A stretch of DNA of 64,000 nt. Origin: Lactonifactor sp. BIOML-A5. GTDB taxonomy: Bacteria; Bacillota; Clostridia; Lachnospirales; Lachnospiraceae. Shown here piece by piece: positions 18,647 to 26,886 of the stretch (positions are counted from its first letter, which is position 1; each line of letters starts with the position of its first letter). Both the position numbers and the translations under genes were made by a program. The stretch covers positions 1 to 64,000 of the forward strand of contig NZ_WKYV01000008.1 in NCBI RefSeq assembly GCF_009677585.1. The letters run 5' to 3'. Under the pieces are notes generated by a model. It had not been told where the DNA came from and ran no database searches. It saw nothing but the letters and a program-made list of their open reading frames with translations.

Positions 18647-19480
18647 CTACAGTAAAATTTCTCCTTCAAATACCACGGCCGCAGGCCCCGTCATATACAC
18701 CAGATCTTCTTTTCTGTCCCAGTATATCCTGAGATCTCCCCCCAGAAGCTTCACAGTAACCTCCTCGTCCGTATAACCGTTTACTATAGAGGCAACAGCC
18801 ACTGCGCAGGCTCCGGTTCCACATGCCAGCGTCTCCCCTGCGCCCCGCTCCCAGACCCGCATCTCGACGGAGCTTCGATCCAGGACATGCACAAACTCTG
18901 TATTAATCCGATCCGGAAATGCAGGGTGGTGCTCAAATGCAGGGCCGATTCTTTCAATCTCCAGGTTCTTAATGTCGTCCATGTAGACTACAGCATGAGG
19001 ATTTCCCATAGAAACACCGGTAATATAATACTCCCTGCCATCCACGTCAATGGGCTGTCGTATCACCTGTTCCCGGTCACTGTGTATGGGAATCTGAGAC
19101 GCCTTAAATTCAGGCCTTCCCATATTTACTTTCACCAGGCTAACTTTTCCATTTTCTATGGTCAGATCCAGATATTTCACCCCGCTCTTTGTATCAATGC
19201 TGATGTTTGTCTTATGGGTAAGTCCATAGTCATAGACATACTTGGCCACACAGCGGATCCCGTTGCCGCACATAGCTCCCTGGGAACCGTCTGCATTATA
19301 CATATCCATCTCAAAATCTGCATTCTTTGAAGGTTTTATTAATATCAGGCCGTCAGAGCCAATGCCAAAGTGCCTGTCACTGACAAGCCTTGCCACCCTT
19401 CCCGGATCCTCTACCTTTTCCTCCAGGCAATTTACATACACATAGTCATTCCCGATGCCATGCATCTTTGTGAATTTCAT
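18647..19480 (-). CDS. dapF: Diaminopimelate epimerase
   Basis: A 277-residue epimerase that converts LL- to meso-diaminopimelate. Both catalytic cysteines are in their motifs: MCGNGIRC in the first half and ACGTGACA in the second, acting as the acid/base pair. The start is placed at 19480 because the GGAGG ribosome site (overlapping an in-frame upstream ATG) lies eight bases before it. It neighbours dapL, whose product is its substrate, and an ANTAR regulator gene ends 18 bases upstream of it. Confidence 0.95.
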   Translation of the reverse strand: MKFTKMHGIGNDYVYVNCLEEKVEDPGRVARLVSDRHFGIGSDGLILIKPSKNADFEMDMYNADGSQGAMCGNGIRCVAKYVYDYGLTHKTNISIDTKSGVKYLDLTIENGKVSLVKVNMGRPEFKASQIPIHSDREQVIRQPIDVDGREYYITGVSMGNPHAVVYMDDIKNLEIERIGPAFEHHPAFPDRINTEFVHVLDRSSVEMRVWERGAGETLACGTGACAVAVASIVNGYTDEEVTVKLLGGDLRIYWDRKEDLVYMTGPAAVVFEGEILL

Positions 19481-19498
19481 ATCGGTTTCCTCCATTAA

Positions 19499-20044
19499 TT
19501 ACTTCATCATGCTCAGCACCATCTGTGCCATCTCTGCCATATTTGTGCCGCTGTCCATACTGCACTTCTGGATATAACGGTGTGCCTCCTCCTCTGTCAT
19601 ATGGTTCCGCTCTATCAGAAGCTTTTTGGCTTCGTCTATTACCGCCTGTTCCTCCGGACGCCTTGCCTTAGGCATGGAGGGGCGTCTTTTCCTCCACCTG
19701 CTGATGTTCCTCTCCATCATATCCACGGTTTCCAGCAGCTCATGCACCTTCAGAGGCATCGCCACTGAGACAATCCCATTGGGATCCCATTGACTTAAAA
19801 CCCGGGGGGAAGCCACCAGCAGCATCTCAAAATGCCTGGGCAGACATTCTGCCAGCTCTGTATAAAGCATATCCGCATAACGGTATCCGCATACCACAAT
19901 TCCATCATTCAGGGTATTGGCATGATTCAGGGCCTGTGCACCTGTTGTGCACACCGCCGTCACCTCATATCCATGGCGTACGAGCAGATTCCTTATATTT
20001 TTTCCGTCTTCCTGTTTTGGAAAAAGTACAATCATATTGCTCAT
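19499..20044 (-). CDS. ANTAR-domain RNA-binding antiterminator with degenerate receiver
   Basis: A 181-residue NasT-like protein. Residues 1-110 have a receiver-like fold, and 127-181 form the ANTAR domain (EAKKLLIERNHMTEEEAHRY pattern). ANTAR proteins bind paired hexaloop hairpins in leader RNAs and prevent termination. The receiver lacks the usual phosphorylatable aspartate: the expected position is Cys52 in VVCGYRY. Control is therefore unlikely to be by phosphorylation. The gene sits just downstream of glnA, whose leader carries a hexaloop hairpin overlapping a terminator (21485-21524). This suggests the protein regulates nitrogen assimilation by antitermination. Confidence 0.85.
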   Translation of the reverse strand: MSNMIVLFPKQEDGKNIRNLLVRHGYEVTAVCTTGAQALNHANTLNDGIVVCGYRYADMLYTELAECLPRHFEMLLVASPRVLSQWDPNGIVSVAMPLKVHELLETVDMMERNISRWRKRRPSMPKARRPEEQAVIDEAKKLLIERNHMTEEEAHRYIQKCSMDSGTNMAEMAQMVLSMMK

Positions 20045-20099
20045 TCTTACGCCTCCTGTCTATTCTACCATTAAATAGTACCAATTGCGATAGGAAGCA

Positions 20100-21431
20100 T
20101 CAGAATTTGCTGAGATAATGATCTACCTCCCAGTCAGTTACCTGTATGGTGTAATCCTGCCACTCTGCTTTTTTCGCCTGAATGTAGCGTTTCGCCAGAT
20201 GTTCTCCAAGGACCCCCCGGATGAATTCATCCTTTTCCAGCTCCCTGACGGCCTCTCTCAGATTGGAGGGGAGAGAATCGATCCCCTCCTCTTCCTTCTC
20301 GTCCACAGACATACGGAATATATTCTTATCCACGCTTCTGGGTGGCTTCATCTTATTCTTAATTCCATCCAATCCTGCTGCCAGACAGACTGCCAGTGCA
20401 AGATACGGATTTGCCGTGGGATCCGGGCTTCTCAGTTCTATTCTTGTCTCCTCCCCCCTCGCTGCAGGAATACGGATAAGCGGGCTTCTGTTTGTAGCCG
20501 ACCAGGCGATATAAACCGGAGCTTCATAGCCCGGCACCAGCCTTTTGTAGGAGTTCACCAGGGGATTGGTGATAGCTGTCATCCCTTTCATATGTCGGAT
20601 AATTCCCCCAATAAAGTAATAGGCGTCCTCACTCAAGCCCATTGCGTCAGCCGGATCCGCAAATGCATTCTTTCCCGCTTTAGACAGAGACATATTTATA
20701 TGCATTCCGGACCCATTCATTCCATACTTCGGCTTGGGCATAAATGTGGCATGGAGCCCATGGCGTTTGGCAATTGTTTTTACAGCCAGTTTAAAGGTCA
20801 TGATATTATCTGCTGTGGAGAGGGCTTCGTCATACCGGAAATCAATCTCATGCTGTGCCGGAGCTACCTCATGGTGGGATGCCTCTATCTCAAAGCCCAT
20901 CTCTTCCAGCGTCAGAACCATATCCCGTCTGGCATTCTCACCCAGATCCAATGGAGCCATATCAAAATAGCCGGCCTTTTCGTGGCTGAGTGTGGTGGGC
21001 AGTCCGTCATCGTCTGAGTGATACAGGAAGAATTCGCACTCAGGTCCGGCATTAAACGTATACCCCATTGACGCCGCCTCCTTTAACGTCCTCTTGAGAA
21101 TATACCGGGGATCTCCCTCAAAAGGGGTTCCGTCAGGGCGGTAAATATCACAGATCAGCCGGGCTACTTTGCCCTGCTGGGGCCTCCAGGGAAAAATTTC
21201 CAGAGTATCCAGATCCGGATACAGATACATATCCGATTCCTCAATGCGCACAAATCCATCGATGGAAGATCCGTCAAACATGCATTGATTGTCCAGGGCT
21301 TTTTTCAGCTGACTGGAGGTAATTGCTACATTTTTAAACATCCCGAACATATCTGTAAACTGGAGACGGATAAACTCCACATCCTCTTGCTCCACCAGTT
21401 CCATGATTTCCTTTTTTGTATATTTCGCCAT
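20100..21431 (-). CDS. glnA: Glutamine synthetase type I
   Basis: A 443-residue type I glutamine synthetase, the standard length for the Gram-positive alpha form. It joins ammonia and glutamate with ATP in the cytoplasm and forms dodecamers. FTDMFG and SSIDGF near the N-terminus, the NAGPECEFF metal segment, GMNGSGMH and the NRSPLIRIP region are all present. The tyrosine adenylylation segment of the enteric beta form is not seen. The start at 21431 follows GAGGAG; an upstream in-frame ATG lacks a site. Its leader has a promoter and an attenuator-like structure, and an ANTAR gene lies 55 bases downstream. Confidence 0.96.
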   Translation of the reverse strand: MAKYTKKEIMELVEQEDVEFIRLQFTDMFGMFKNVAITSSQLKKALDNQCMFDGSSIDGFVRIEESDMYLYPDLDTLEIFPWRPQQGKVARLICDIYRPDGTPFEGDPRYILKRTLKEAASMGYTFNAGPECEFFLYHSDDDGLPTTLSHEKAGYFDMAPLDLGENARRDMVLTLEEMGFEIEASHHEVAPAQHEIDFRYDEALSTADNIMTFKLAVKTIAKRHGLHATFMPKPKYGMNGSGMHINMSLSKAGKNAFADPADAMGLSEDAYYFIGGIIRHMKGMTAITNPLVNSYKRLVPGYEAPVYIAWSATNRSPLIRIPAARGEETRIELRSPDPTANPYLALAVCLAAGLDGIKNKMKPPRSVDKNIFRMSVDEKEEEGIDSLPSNLREAVRELEKDEFIRGVLGEHLAKRYIQAKKAEWQDYTIQVTDWEVDHYLSKF

Positions 21432-21484
21432 CTTATACACTCCTCTCTGTTTCATTGCCACAGGGCCTATCTCTTTTCATACAG

Positions 21485-21519
21485 AAAAAAGGCACTCTTT
21501 CCCCAGAAAGAACGCCCTT
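21485..21519 (-). terminator. Attenuator terminator in the glnA leader
   Basis: Minus-strand stem with core TCTTTC-TGGG-GAAAGA, extended by GC/GC and AAGG/CCTT pairs and followed by TTTTTT. It lies between the glnA promoter and the glnA start, so it would end transcription before the gene unless prevented. Confidence 0.7.
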
Positions 21520-21524
21520 GTTCT
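21509..21524 (-). promoter_or_regulatory. Hexaloop hairpin (ANTAR-type antiterminator candidate)
   Basis: Minus-strand AGAAC-AAGGGC-GTTCT: a 5-bp stem closing a six-base loop with A at position 1 and G at position 4, the loop signature of ANTAR targets. It shares bases with the 5' arm of the leader terminator, so both cannot form together. Known ANTAR targets have two such hairpins; I find only this one. Confidence 0.55.
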
Positions 21525-21529
21525 GTTTC

Positions 21530-21558
21530 ATAATAGCAGTCGATCCATACTTTGTCAA
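21530..21558 (-). promoter_or_regulatory. Sigma-A promoter of glnA
   Basis: Consensus -35 TTGACA (21553-21558), a 17-bp spacer and -10 TATTAT (21530-21535) on the minus strand. The -35 overlaps the stop codon of the upstream XRE gene. The predicted start is at the base of the hexaloop hairpin. Confidence 0.8.
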
Positions 21559-21797
21559 TCCTCAACTGCGTCTTCTGTCTCCCGGAGTATGGTTTCCATA
21601 CTTACATCCAGGATCTTAGAAATCTTCCATATCTTCTCAACTGTTGGATTGCACTTTCCCTTCTCCAGGCTGCAGATATAGTTTCTGGTAACCCCGAGCC
21701 TGTTTCCCAGCTCTTCCTGGGTAAGCCCCTGGTCCTGCCTGCAGTTTCTCAGATTGGACCCTATCCTGCTCCAAATCTCTGTCTGCTTTCCTTCCAT
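21555..21797 (-). CDS. XRE-family transcriptional regulator
   Basis: An 80-residue protein consisting of a Cro/C1-type helix-turn-helix (about 10-65: LRNCRQDQGLTQEELGNRLG followed by RNYICSLEKGKCNP) and a short acidic tail. It binds DNA; the target is unknown. It is encoded just before glnA on the same strand, and its stop codon overlaps the glnA -35 box, so it could influence glnA directly. The glutamine-synthetase repressor GlnR of bacilli belongs to a different (MerR) family. Confidence 0.85.
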   Translation of the reverse strand: MEGKQTEIWSRIGSNLRNCRQDQGLTQEELGNRLGVTRNYICSLEKGKCNPTVEKIWKISKILDVSMETILRETEDAVED

Positions 21798-21917
21798 AGT
21801 ATTCCCCCTCTTTTGTCTCTTTTCTTCTGCGCATACAGCCGCTGAAGAGGTCCTTATAAAATAATACGGAATACTACCTCACGAAATTACACCTGAATGT
21901 CAAATATTGTCGTTTTT

Positions 21918-23105
21918 TCATATTTCCGGAAAAGGCTGAAGACTTCGTTTCAGAATCCCCTTTATGTACGCAATCAGAATCCCATAATTTGTCATGGGAA
22001 CCTTCTGATCCCTGGCACAGGACATGCGGTACTTCATTTCTCTTTCATTCAGCATGCATCCTCCGCAGTGGACAATCAGTCTGTACTCTCCCAGTTCCTC
22101 CTGAAACTCTGTCCCCGACGTAAACTCAAATTCCAGACTCTTTCCCGTATACTTCCGGATCCAGCCAGGGATCTTAACAGTGCCGATATCATTGCACTGC
22201 CTGTGGTGGGTACACCCCTCACTGATCAGTATCTTATCCCCGTCCCTCAGCGTCTCCAGGCATTTTGCCCCCTCCACATTGTCCTTAAGGCTGCCCTTAT
22301 ACCGGGCAAACAGGATGGAGAATGAGGTTAACAGAATATCCTCAGGGGTATCCTCAGACACCCGGCTAAACACCTGACTGTCCGTAATGACAAGAGCCGG
22401 CTTCTTTCCCAGCTGGTTCAGGGTATTTTTCAATTCATTTTCCTTTACTACAATAGAAACTGCATCAGATTCCAGAATATCACGGATCGTCTGCTGCTGG
22501 GGCAGGATCAGCCGCCCCTTGGGAGCCGCCTTGTCTATAGGCACAACAAGAACAATAAAGTCCGAAGGCTTTATGAGATCCCCCACAATCCTTCTCTCTT
22601 TGTCCTCCTTGCTCCCCTGTCTGGCAATCATCTCCTTCAATTCATGGATATTGCTTCCTTCTTTGGCACTGACCCAGATCTCATTTTCTTTGACCGGGGC
22701 AGGTTCCTCACACTGGTCCGCCTTATTATAGGCCACAATAAAGGGGATTCCCTTTTTTCTAAACCTCTCAATCAGAGCCTCATCTTCCCTTGTCTTTCCA
22801 AGGCATCCGTCCACCACCAGGACTGCCACGTCGGTCTTATTCAGCACCTGATAGCTCCGCTTTACGCGAAGCGCTCCCAGGTCACCTTCGTCATCAATCC
22901 CCGGAGTGTCTATTACCATAACCGGTCCCATGGGAAGGAGCTCCATGGTTTTATATACAGGGTCTGTAGTGGTTCCCCTTACCTGAGAGACGATTGCCAG
23001 ATTCTGCCCTGTCACTGCATTGATTACACTAGATTTTCCTGCATTTCTCCGCCCGAAGAATCCGATGTGGATCCGTTCGGAAGCAGGGGTTTGATTCATG
23101 CCCAT
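21918..23105 (-). CDS. hydF: [FeFe]-hydrogenase H-cluster maturation GTPase HydF
   Basis: A 395-residue maturase that acts as scaffold and carrier for the diiron subcluster of [FeFe]-hydrogenase. The N-terminal GTPase has the P-loop GRRNAGKSS (18-26), the DTPG motif (66-69) and NKAD (127-130). The C-terminal iron-sulfur site C-x-H...H-C-x-x-C is intact: Cys298, His300, His346, Cys347 and Cys350. HydE, HydG and the hydrogenase itself are not in the window. It lies downstream of niaR on the same strand, so it may share the nad transcript. It indicates fermentative H2 metabolism. Confidence 0.94.
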   Translation of the reverse strand: MGMNQTPASERIHIGFFGRRNAGKSSVINAVTGQNLAIVSQVRGTTTDPVYKTMELLPMGPVMVIDTPGIDDEGDLGALRVKRSYQVLNKTDVAVLVVDGCLGKTREDEALIERFRKKGIPFIVAYNKADQCEEPAPVKENEIWVSAKEGSNIHELKEMIARQGSKEDKERRIVGDLIKPSDFIVLVVPIDKAAPKGRLILPQQQTIRDILESDAVSIVVKENELKNTLNQLGKKPALVITDSQVFSRVSEDTPEDILLTSFSILFARYKGSLKDNVEGAKCLETLRDGDKILISEGCTHHRQCNDIGTVKIPGWIRKYTGKSLEFEFTSGTEFQEELGEYRLIVHCGGCMLNEREMKYRMSCARDQKVPMTNYGILIAYIKGILKRSLQPFPEI

Positions 23106-23181
23106 AGGTATCCCTCCAAATTCTGAATCATCTTTGCTTTTTTACATTATAGGCACAATACAGTCAGAATGCAATTTCTTT

Positions 23182-23700
23182 TTATCTGCGGTCTTCCTCA
23201 ATGAGATACTTCTTTTTTCTCAGCTCTTCTTCTATCATATCCAGTGTCTCCCTGCTGTCTGCCTCTATGGTATGCCAGTGTTTGCCGGAAGTAAGGTTTT
23301 TCAGCGGACTTGACTTCCCGCCGGAGATGCCGGATACGAACTCCTGTACGTTTCTCCGGGAGCTTACCCCAATGGGCGCCCTCAGGGAACCATATACCTC
23401 GTGTCTGATAAAGACATCAATTACCTTTCCTCCCAGATCTACAATGGTATTCAGTTCATCTTCAATCTCCTCATCCGCATGGCAGACCTCCACCACCCTG
23501 GTAACGGACACAGGCATATGAATCAGATATCCTTTCGTAGTTGAGAAGATATCATAATTGGCAGCCCGAAGGAGGGCAATGTCCTGTACTACCACCTGCC
23601 GGCTCACATGGAACCTTTTCGCCAGAGCGGTACCGGAGATCGGCACATCCGCTTCCTGTATTGCCTGCAATATTTCACTGCGTCTTTCTTCCCCAGTCAT
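23182..23700 (-). CDS. niaR: Niacin-responsive repressor NiaR
   Basis: A 172-residue regulator with an N-terminal winged helix (RRSEILQAIQ..ISGTALAKRF) and a C-terminal 3H domain with conserved histidines (IRHEVYG and GKHWHTIEA). NiaR represses NAD synthesis and niacin uptake genes when nicotinic acid is present. It follows nadC by 53 bases on the same strand, as expected for autoregulation of the nad operon. I did not find a convincing operator palindrome by eye. Confidence 0.9.
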   Translation of the reverse strand: MTGEERRSEILQAIQEADVPISGTALAKRFHVSRQVVVQDIALLRAANYDIFSTTKGYLIHMPVSVTRVVEVCHADEEIEDELNTIVDLGGKVIDVFIRHEVYGSLRAPIGVSSRRNVQEFVSGISGGKSSPLKNLTSGKHWHTIEADSRETLDMIEEELRKKKYLIEEDRR

Positions 23701-23753
23701 AGAAACTTCCTTTCTTTTTTATGTTTCTATACGTTGGCTTTGCTGCCTGCTGT

Positions 23754-24605
23754 TTATAATGCATGAAGATTTTTGAGAGAAACGTCCAGGATGGGAGCAG
23801 AGTGGGTCAAAGCTCCGCTGGATACATAGTCTACCCCTATATCTGTTATCTTTTTAATGTTTTCCCTGGTAACATTGCCGGAACATTCTGTCTCTGCTCT
23901 CCCTGCTGCCATCTCCACAGCCTTTTTCATCATCTCGGGAGGCATATTATCCAGCATGATAATATCCGCCCCCGCATCCAGCGCCTCCTGCATCATTTCC
24001 AGGTTTTCAACCTCTATCTCTATCTTGCGGACAAACGGCGCATATTCCTTTGCCATCTGTACGGCTCTGGCAACGCCTCCCGCGGCCCCGATATGATTGT
24101 CTTTGATGAGAACGCCGTCCGAGAGATTATATCGGTGGTTATATCCTCCTCCTATTTTTACCGCGTATTTTTCAAAAATACGCATATTAGGTGTTGTCTT
24201 TCTGGTATCCAGCAGCTTCGTCCCGGTCCCTTTTAAAAGCTCAGCCACACTCCTTGTATAGGTGGCGATCCCGCTCATCCGCTGCAGGAAATTAAGGGCG
24301 GTCCTCTCCCCGGACAGAATGGCACGGATGTCCCCCTCCACAACAGCCAGGAGATCTTTATCCTTTACCTCATCTCCGTCTTTACAGTACATAGTCACTT
24401 TGACAGACTCGTCCAAAAGCTGGAATACCCGCTTAAATATATCCATTCCTGCAATCACACCGTCTTGTTTGCATATGAGCTGCGCAGTTCCCTGCTTTGC
24501 CTCCCTCATAACTGCATTGGTGGTTACGTCTTCGCTGGATATGTCCTCTGCCAGTGCCTGGAGCAGCAGGTTATCCACATTTAGCTTGGTTGTGATTGGA
24601 TTCAT
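23754..24605 (-). CDS. nadC: Nicotinate-nucleotide pyrophosphorylase (carboxylating)
   Basis: A 283-residue quinolinate phosphoribosyltransferase, the third step of de novo NAD synthesis: quinolinate plus PRPP gives nicotinate mononucleotide and CO2. The family segments LNFLQRMSGIAT, LDTRKTTP and GGGYNHRYNLSD are clear, with the KDNHI segment after them. Full length. Its start lies 35 bases inside the 3' end of nadB, so the two are translationally coupled. Confidence 0.96.
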   Translation of the reverse strand: MNPITTKLNVDNLLLQALAEDISSEDVTTNAVMREAKQGTAQLICKQDGVIAGMDIFKRVFQLLDESVKVTMYCKDGDEVKDKDLLAVVEGDIRAILSGERTALNFLQRMSGIATYTRSVAELLKGTGTKLLDTRKTTPNMRIFEKYAVKIGGGYNHRYNLSDGVLIKDNHIGAAGGVARAVQMAKEYAPFVRKIEIEVENLEMMQEALDAGADIIMLDNMPPEMMKKAVEMAAGRAETECSGNVTRENIKKITDIGVDYVSSGALTHSAPILDVSLKNLHAL

Positions 24606-25926
24606 TCTCTTCTACCTCTCTGTTCTTCTTTTCTATCTCTTCCAGAATCGCCTTTTTCAGGCCTCCGAAATAATGTTCCTCATTCTCATAATCCTTTTTC
24701 TGTATCCCGTACCTACGCTCCAGCTCTGTCCAGTCCCGGCATCCCTGTACCTGAGAATTTTCTTCGGTTCCCGATAGAATTGCACAGGCTGCCCGTTTGG
24801 CAAAGACAAGGCTTTCCAGCAGGGAATTGCTGGCCAGCCGGTTGGCGCCATGGACCCCGTTGCAGCTGGTCTCGCCGGCTGCATAGAGATGCTTCATAGA
24901 AGTACGGCTGGACAGGTCCACATCCACGCCTCCCATGAAATAATGCTGAGAAGGCACAACCGGAATCCATTCTTTTGTCACCTCATAGCCCTCTTCCCTG
25001 CACTTCTGGCAGATATTGGGGAACCTCTTCCACACATCGTGCCTGGTTATTGTCATCATGGACAGCCACACATGCTGAGTTCTGTCCTTTTTCATCTGTT
25101 TCAGAATCTCTTTGGTGAGAAGATCCCGCGGCAGCAGCTCATTAACAAACCGCTCACCCTTTTTGTTATAGAGAACCGCGCCTTCCCCCCTTACAGATTC
25201 AGAGATCAGGAACCGACGTCCTTTTTTTTGAGAATATAGGGTTGTAGGGTGTATCTGTACATAATTCACATGCTCCAGATCTACTCCCCTGCGAAGAGCG
25301 ATCCCCAGGGCATCACCGGTGAGATGGGGATAGTTTGTGGAATTGTCATAGATTCCCCCGATACCTCCCGTAGCCCACAGTACATCCCGGGCCATAACAG
25401 GACGAAGGTCTCCCGTGCTGGTTTTCATCAGGATTCCCTCACAGCGGTTCTCTCTGGCAAGAATATCCATCATAGTCGTTCTGGTGAGTACTGTGATATT
25501 TTTCCTTTTTCTTACCTGGTTTAAAAGATGGGAGGTAATCTCTTTCCCGGTTATATCATCGTGATAAAGGATACGGTTGGTAGAATGAGCACCTTCTCTT
25601 GTATAGAGAAGGCTTCCGTCCTTCTGTGCAAATTCAACGCCATATTCCATCAGTTCCCGGATCACATCTCTGGAGGAACGAATCATAACCTCCACAGATT
25701 CCCGGCGGTTCTCATAATGCCCTGCCCGGAGGGTATCCTCCATAAAGCTTTCGTAGTCCTCCTCCTCTTTTTGGACACAGATCCCCCCCTGCGCCAGAAA
25801 GGAATCACTCTCTTCTAATTCCCCTTTGGTTATCATCAATATACTTTTGTCATCCGGCAGGTGCAGCGCCGCAAAACAGCCTGCCACCCCAGTCCCCACT
25901 ATGATGACATCATACTTCTCTTCCAT
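24571..25926 (-). CDS. nadB: L-aspartate oxidase (short form)
   Basis: A 451-residue flavoprotein that oxidises aspartate to iminoaspartate. The N-terminal FAD motif GTGVAGC (11-17), the SDSFLAQGG segment, the SQHYFMGG catalytic segment and the ETSCNGVHGANRLASNSLLE signature are present. It is about 80-90 residues shorter than the E. coli and Bacillus enzymes because the C-terminal helical domain is reduced to roughly 75 residues after the signature. In an anaerobe the electron acceptor is probably fumarate rather than oxygen. It starts 12 bases after the nadA stop and overlaps nadC. Confidence 0.94.
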   Translation of the reverse strand: MEEKYDVIIVGTGVAGCFAALHLPDDKSILMITKGELEESDSFLAQGGICVQKEEEDYESFMEDTLRAGHYENRRESVEVMIRSSRDVIRELMEYGVEFAQKDGSLLYTREGAHSTNRILYHDDITGKEITSHLLNQVRKRKNITVLTRTTMMDILARENRCEGILMKTSTGDLRPVMARDVLWATGGIGGIYDNSTNYPHLTGDALGIALRRGVDLEHVNYVQIHPTTLYSQKKGRRFLISESVRGEGAVLYNKKGERFVNELLPRDLLTKEILKQMKKDRTQHVWLSMMTITRHDVWKRFPNICQKCREEGYEVTKEWIPVVPSQHYFMGGVDVDLSSRTSMKHLYAAGETSCNGVHGANRLASNSLLESLVFAKRAACAILSGTEENSQVQGCRDWTELERRYGIQKKDYENEEHYFGGLKKAILEEIEKKNREVEENESNHNQAKCG

Positions 25927-25938
25927 ACGGTCTCCTAA

Positions 25939-26847
25939 CTATTTGGCCAGTTCCAGCATACGGATCAACGGCGCGTGTGCTTTCCTCCCAAATTCCTCCT
26001 CAAGTTCTATCCGGGGCTGTCCGCTTTCCAGTGCTCCGATAATCTTTTCAAGTGTTATCTTCTTCATATTCGGACATATCTGCGTGTTGCCGGCAGCATA
26101 GAATCTCTTGTTCGGGTTCCGTTTCTGAAGCTCATACATCACGCCCATCTCCGTCCCTATGATGAATTCCTCCCCATCGCTCTCAGTGGCATACTGTATT
26201 ATCCCTGACGTACTTCCCACATAATCTGCCAGTTCTGTGATCTCTTCTCTGCATTCCGGATGCACCAGGATCTTTGCCTTAGGCCTTGACGCCTTAATCC
26301 TTTCCAGATCTTCTCTCCGGATGGCAGTATGTACATGGCAATAGCCGTCGTTAAATATAAAATTTTTTTCCGGAAGCTGACCTGCAATATACCGGCCAAG
26401 ATTCTCATCGGGAATAAAATAGATATTTTTATTTGGCAGTGCCCTCACGATTTTCAGGGCATTGGAAGACGTCACACAGACGTCCGCATGCGTTTTCAGT
26501 TCCGCTGTAGAATTCACATAGCATACCACCGCCAAATCCTGGTATTTCTCACGCATCTCCCCGATCTTTTCTACTGTAGCCATATGAGCCATCGGGCAGT
26601 CCGCATGGGCATCCGGAAGCAGTACAACCTTATCCGGATTCAGGATCTTCGCGCTCTCCCCCATAAAGGATACGCCGCACAGTACGATTGTTTTCTCTTT
26701 TACTTTTGTGGCAATCTCACTTAGATAGTAGGAGTCTCCAATATAGTCAGCCACCTCCTGTACCTCGTCTCTCACGTAATAGTGCGCCAATATAACAGCA
26801 TCTTTCTCTTTTTTCAGCCGCTCAACAGCAGCTATCTTCTCATTCAT
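25939..26847 (-). CDS. nadA: Quinolinate synthase
   Basis: A 302-residue [4Fe-4S] enzyme that condenses iminoaspartate with dihydroxyacetone phosphate to quinolinate. Three cluster cysteines are visible in LCGVSFMGES, VHPECREE and NTQICPNMKK, with AHYYVRDEVQ near the start. The ATG at 26847 is chosen because GGAGG lies just upstream; an in-frame ATG eight codons earlier has none. First nad gene of nadA-nadB-nadC-niaR. It follows the MATE gene by 39 bases on the same strand, so it may depend on that gene's promoter and structured leader. Confidence 0.95.
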   Translation of the reverse strand: MNEKIAAVERLKKEKDAVILAHYYVRDEVQEVADYIGDSYYLSEIATKVKEKTIVLCGVSFMGESAKILNPDKVVLLPDAHADCPMAHMATVEKIGEMREKYQDLAVVCYVNSTAELKTHADVCVTSSNALKIVRALPNKNIYFIPDENLGRYIAGQLPEKNFIFNDGYCHVHTAIRREDLERIKASRPKAKILVHPECREEITELADYVGSTSGIIQYATESDGEEFIIGTEMGVMYELQKRNPNKRFYAAGNTQICPNMKKITLEKIIGALESGQPRIELEEEFGRKAHAPLIRMLELAK

Positions 26848-26886
26848 ACTTATCCTCCCATATATTATCATATTGGCGATAGTATA

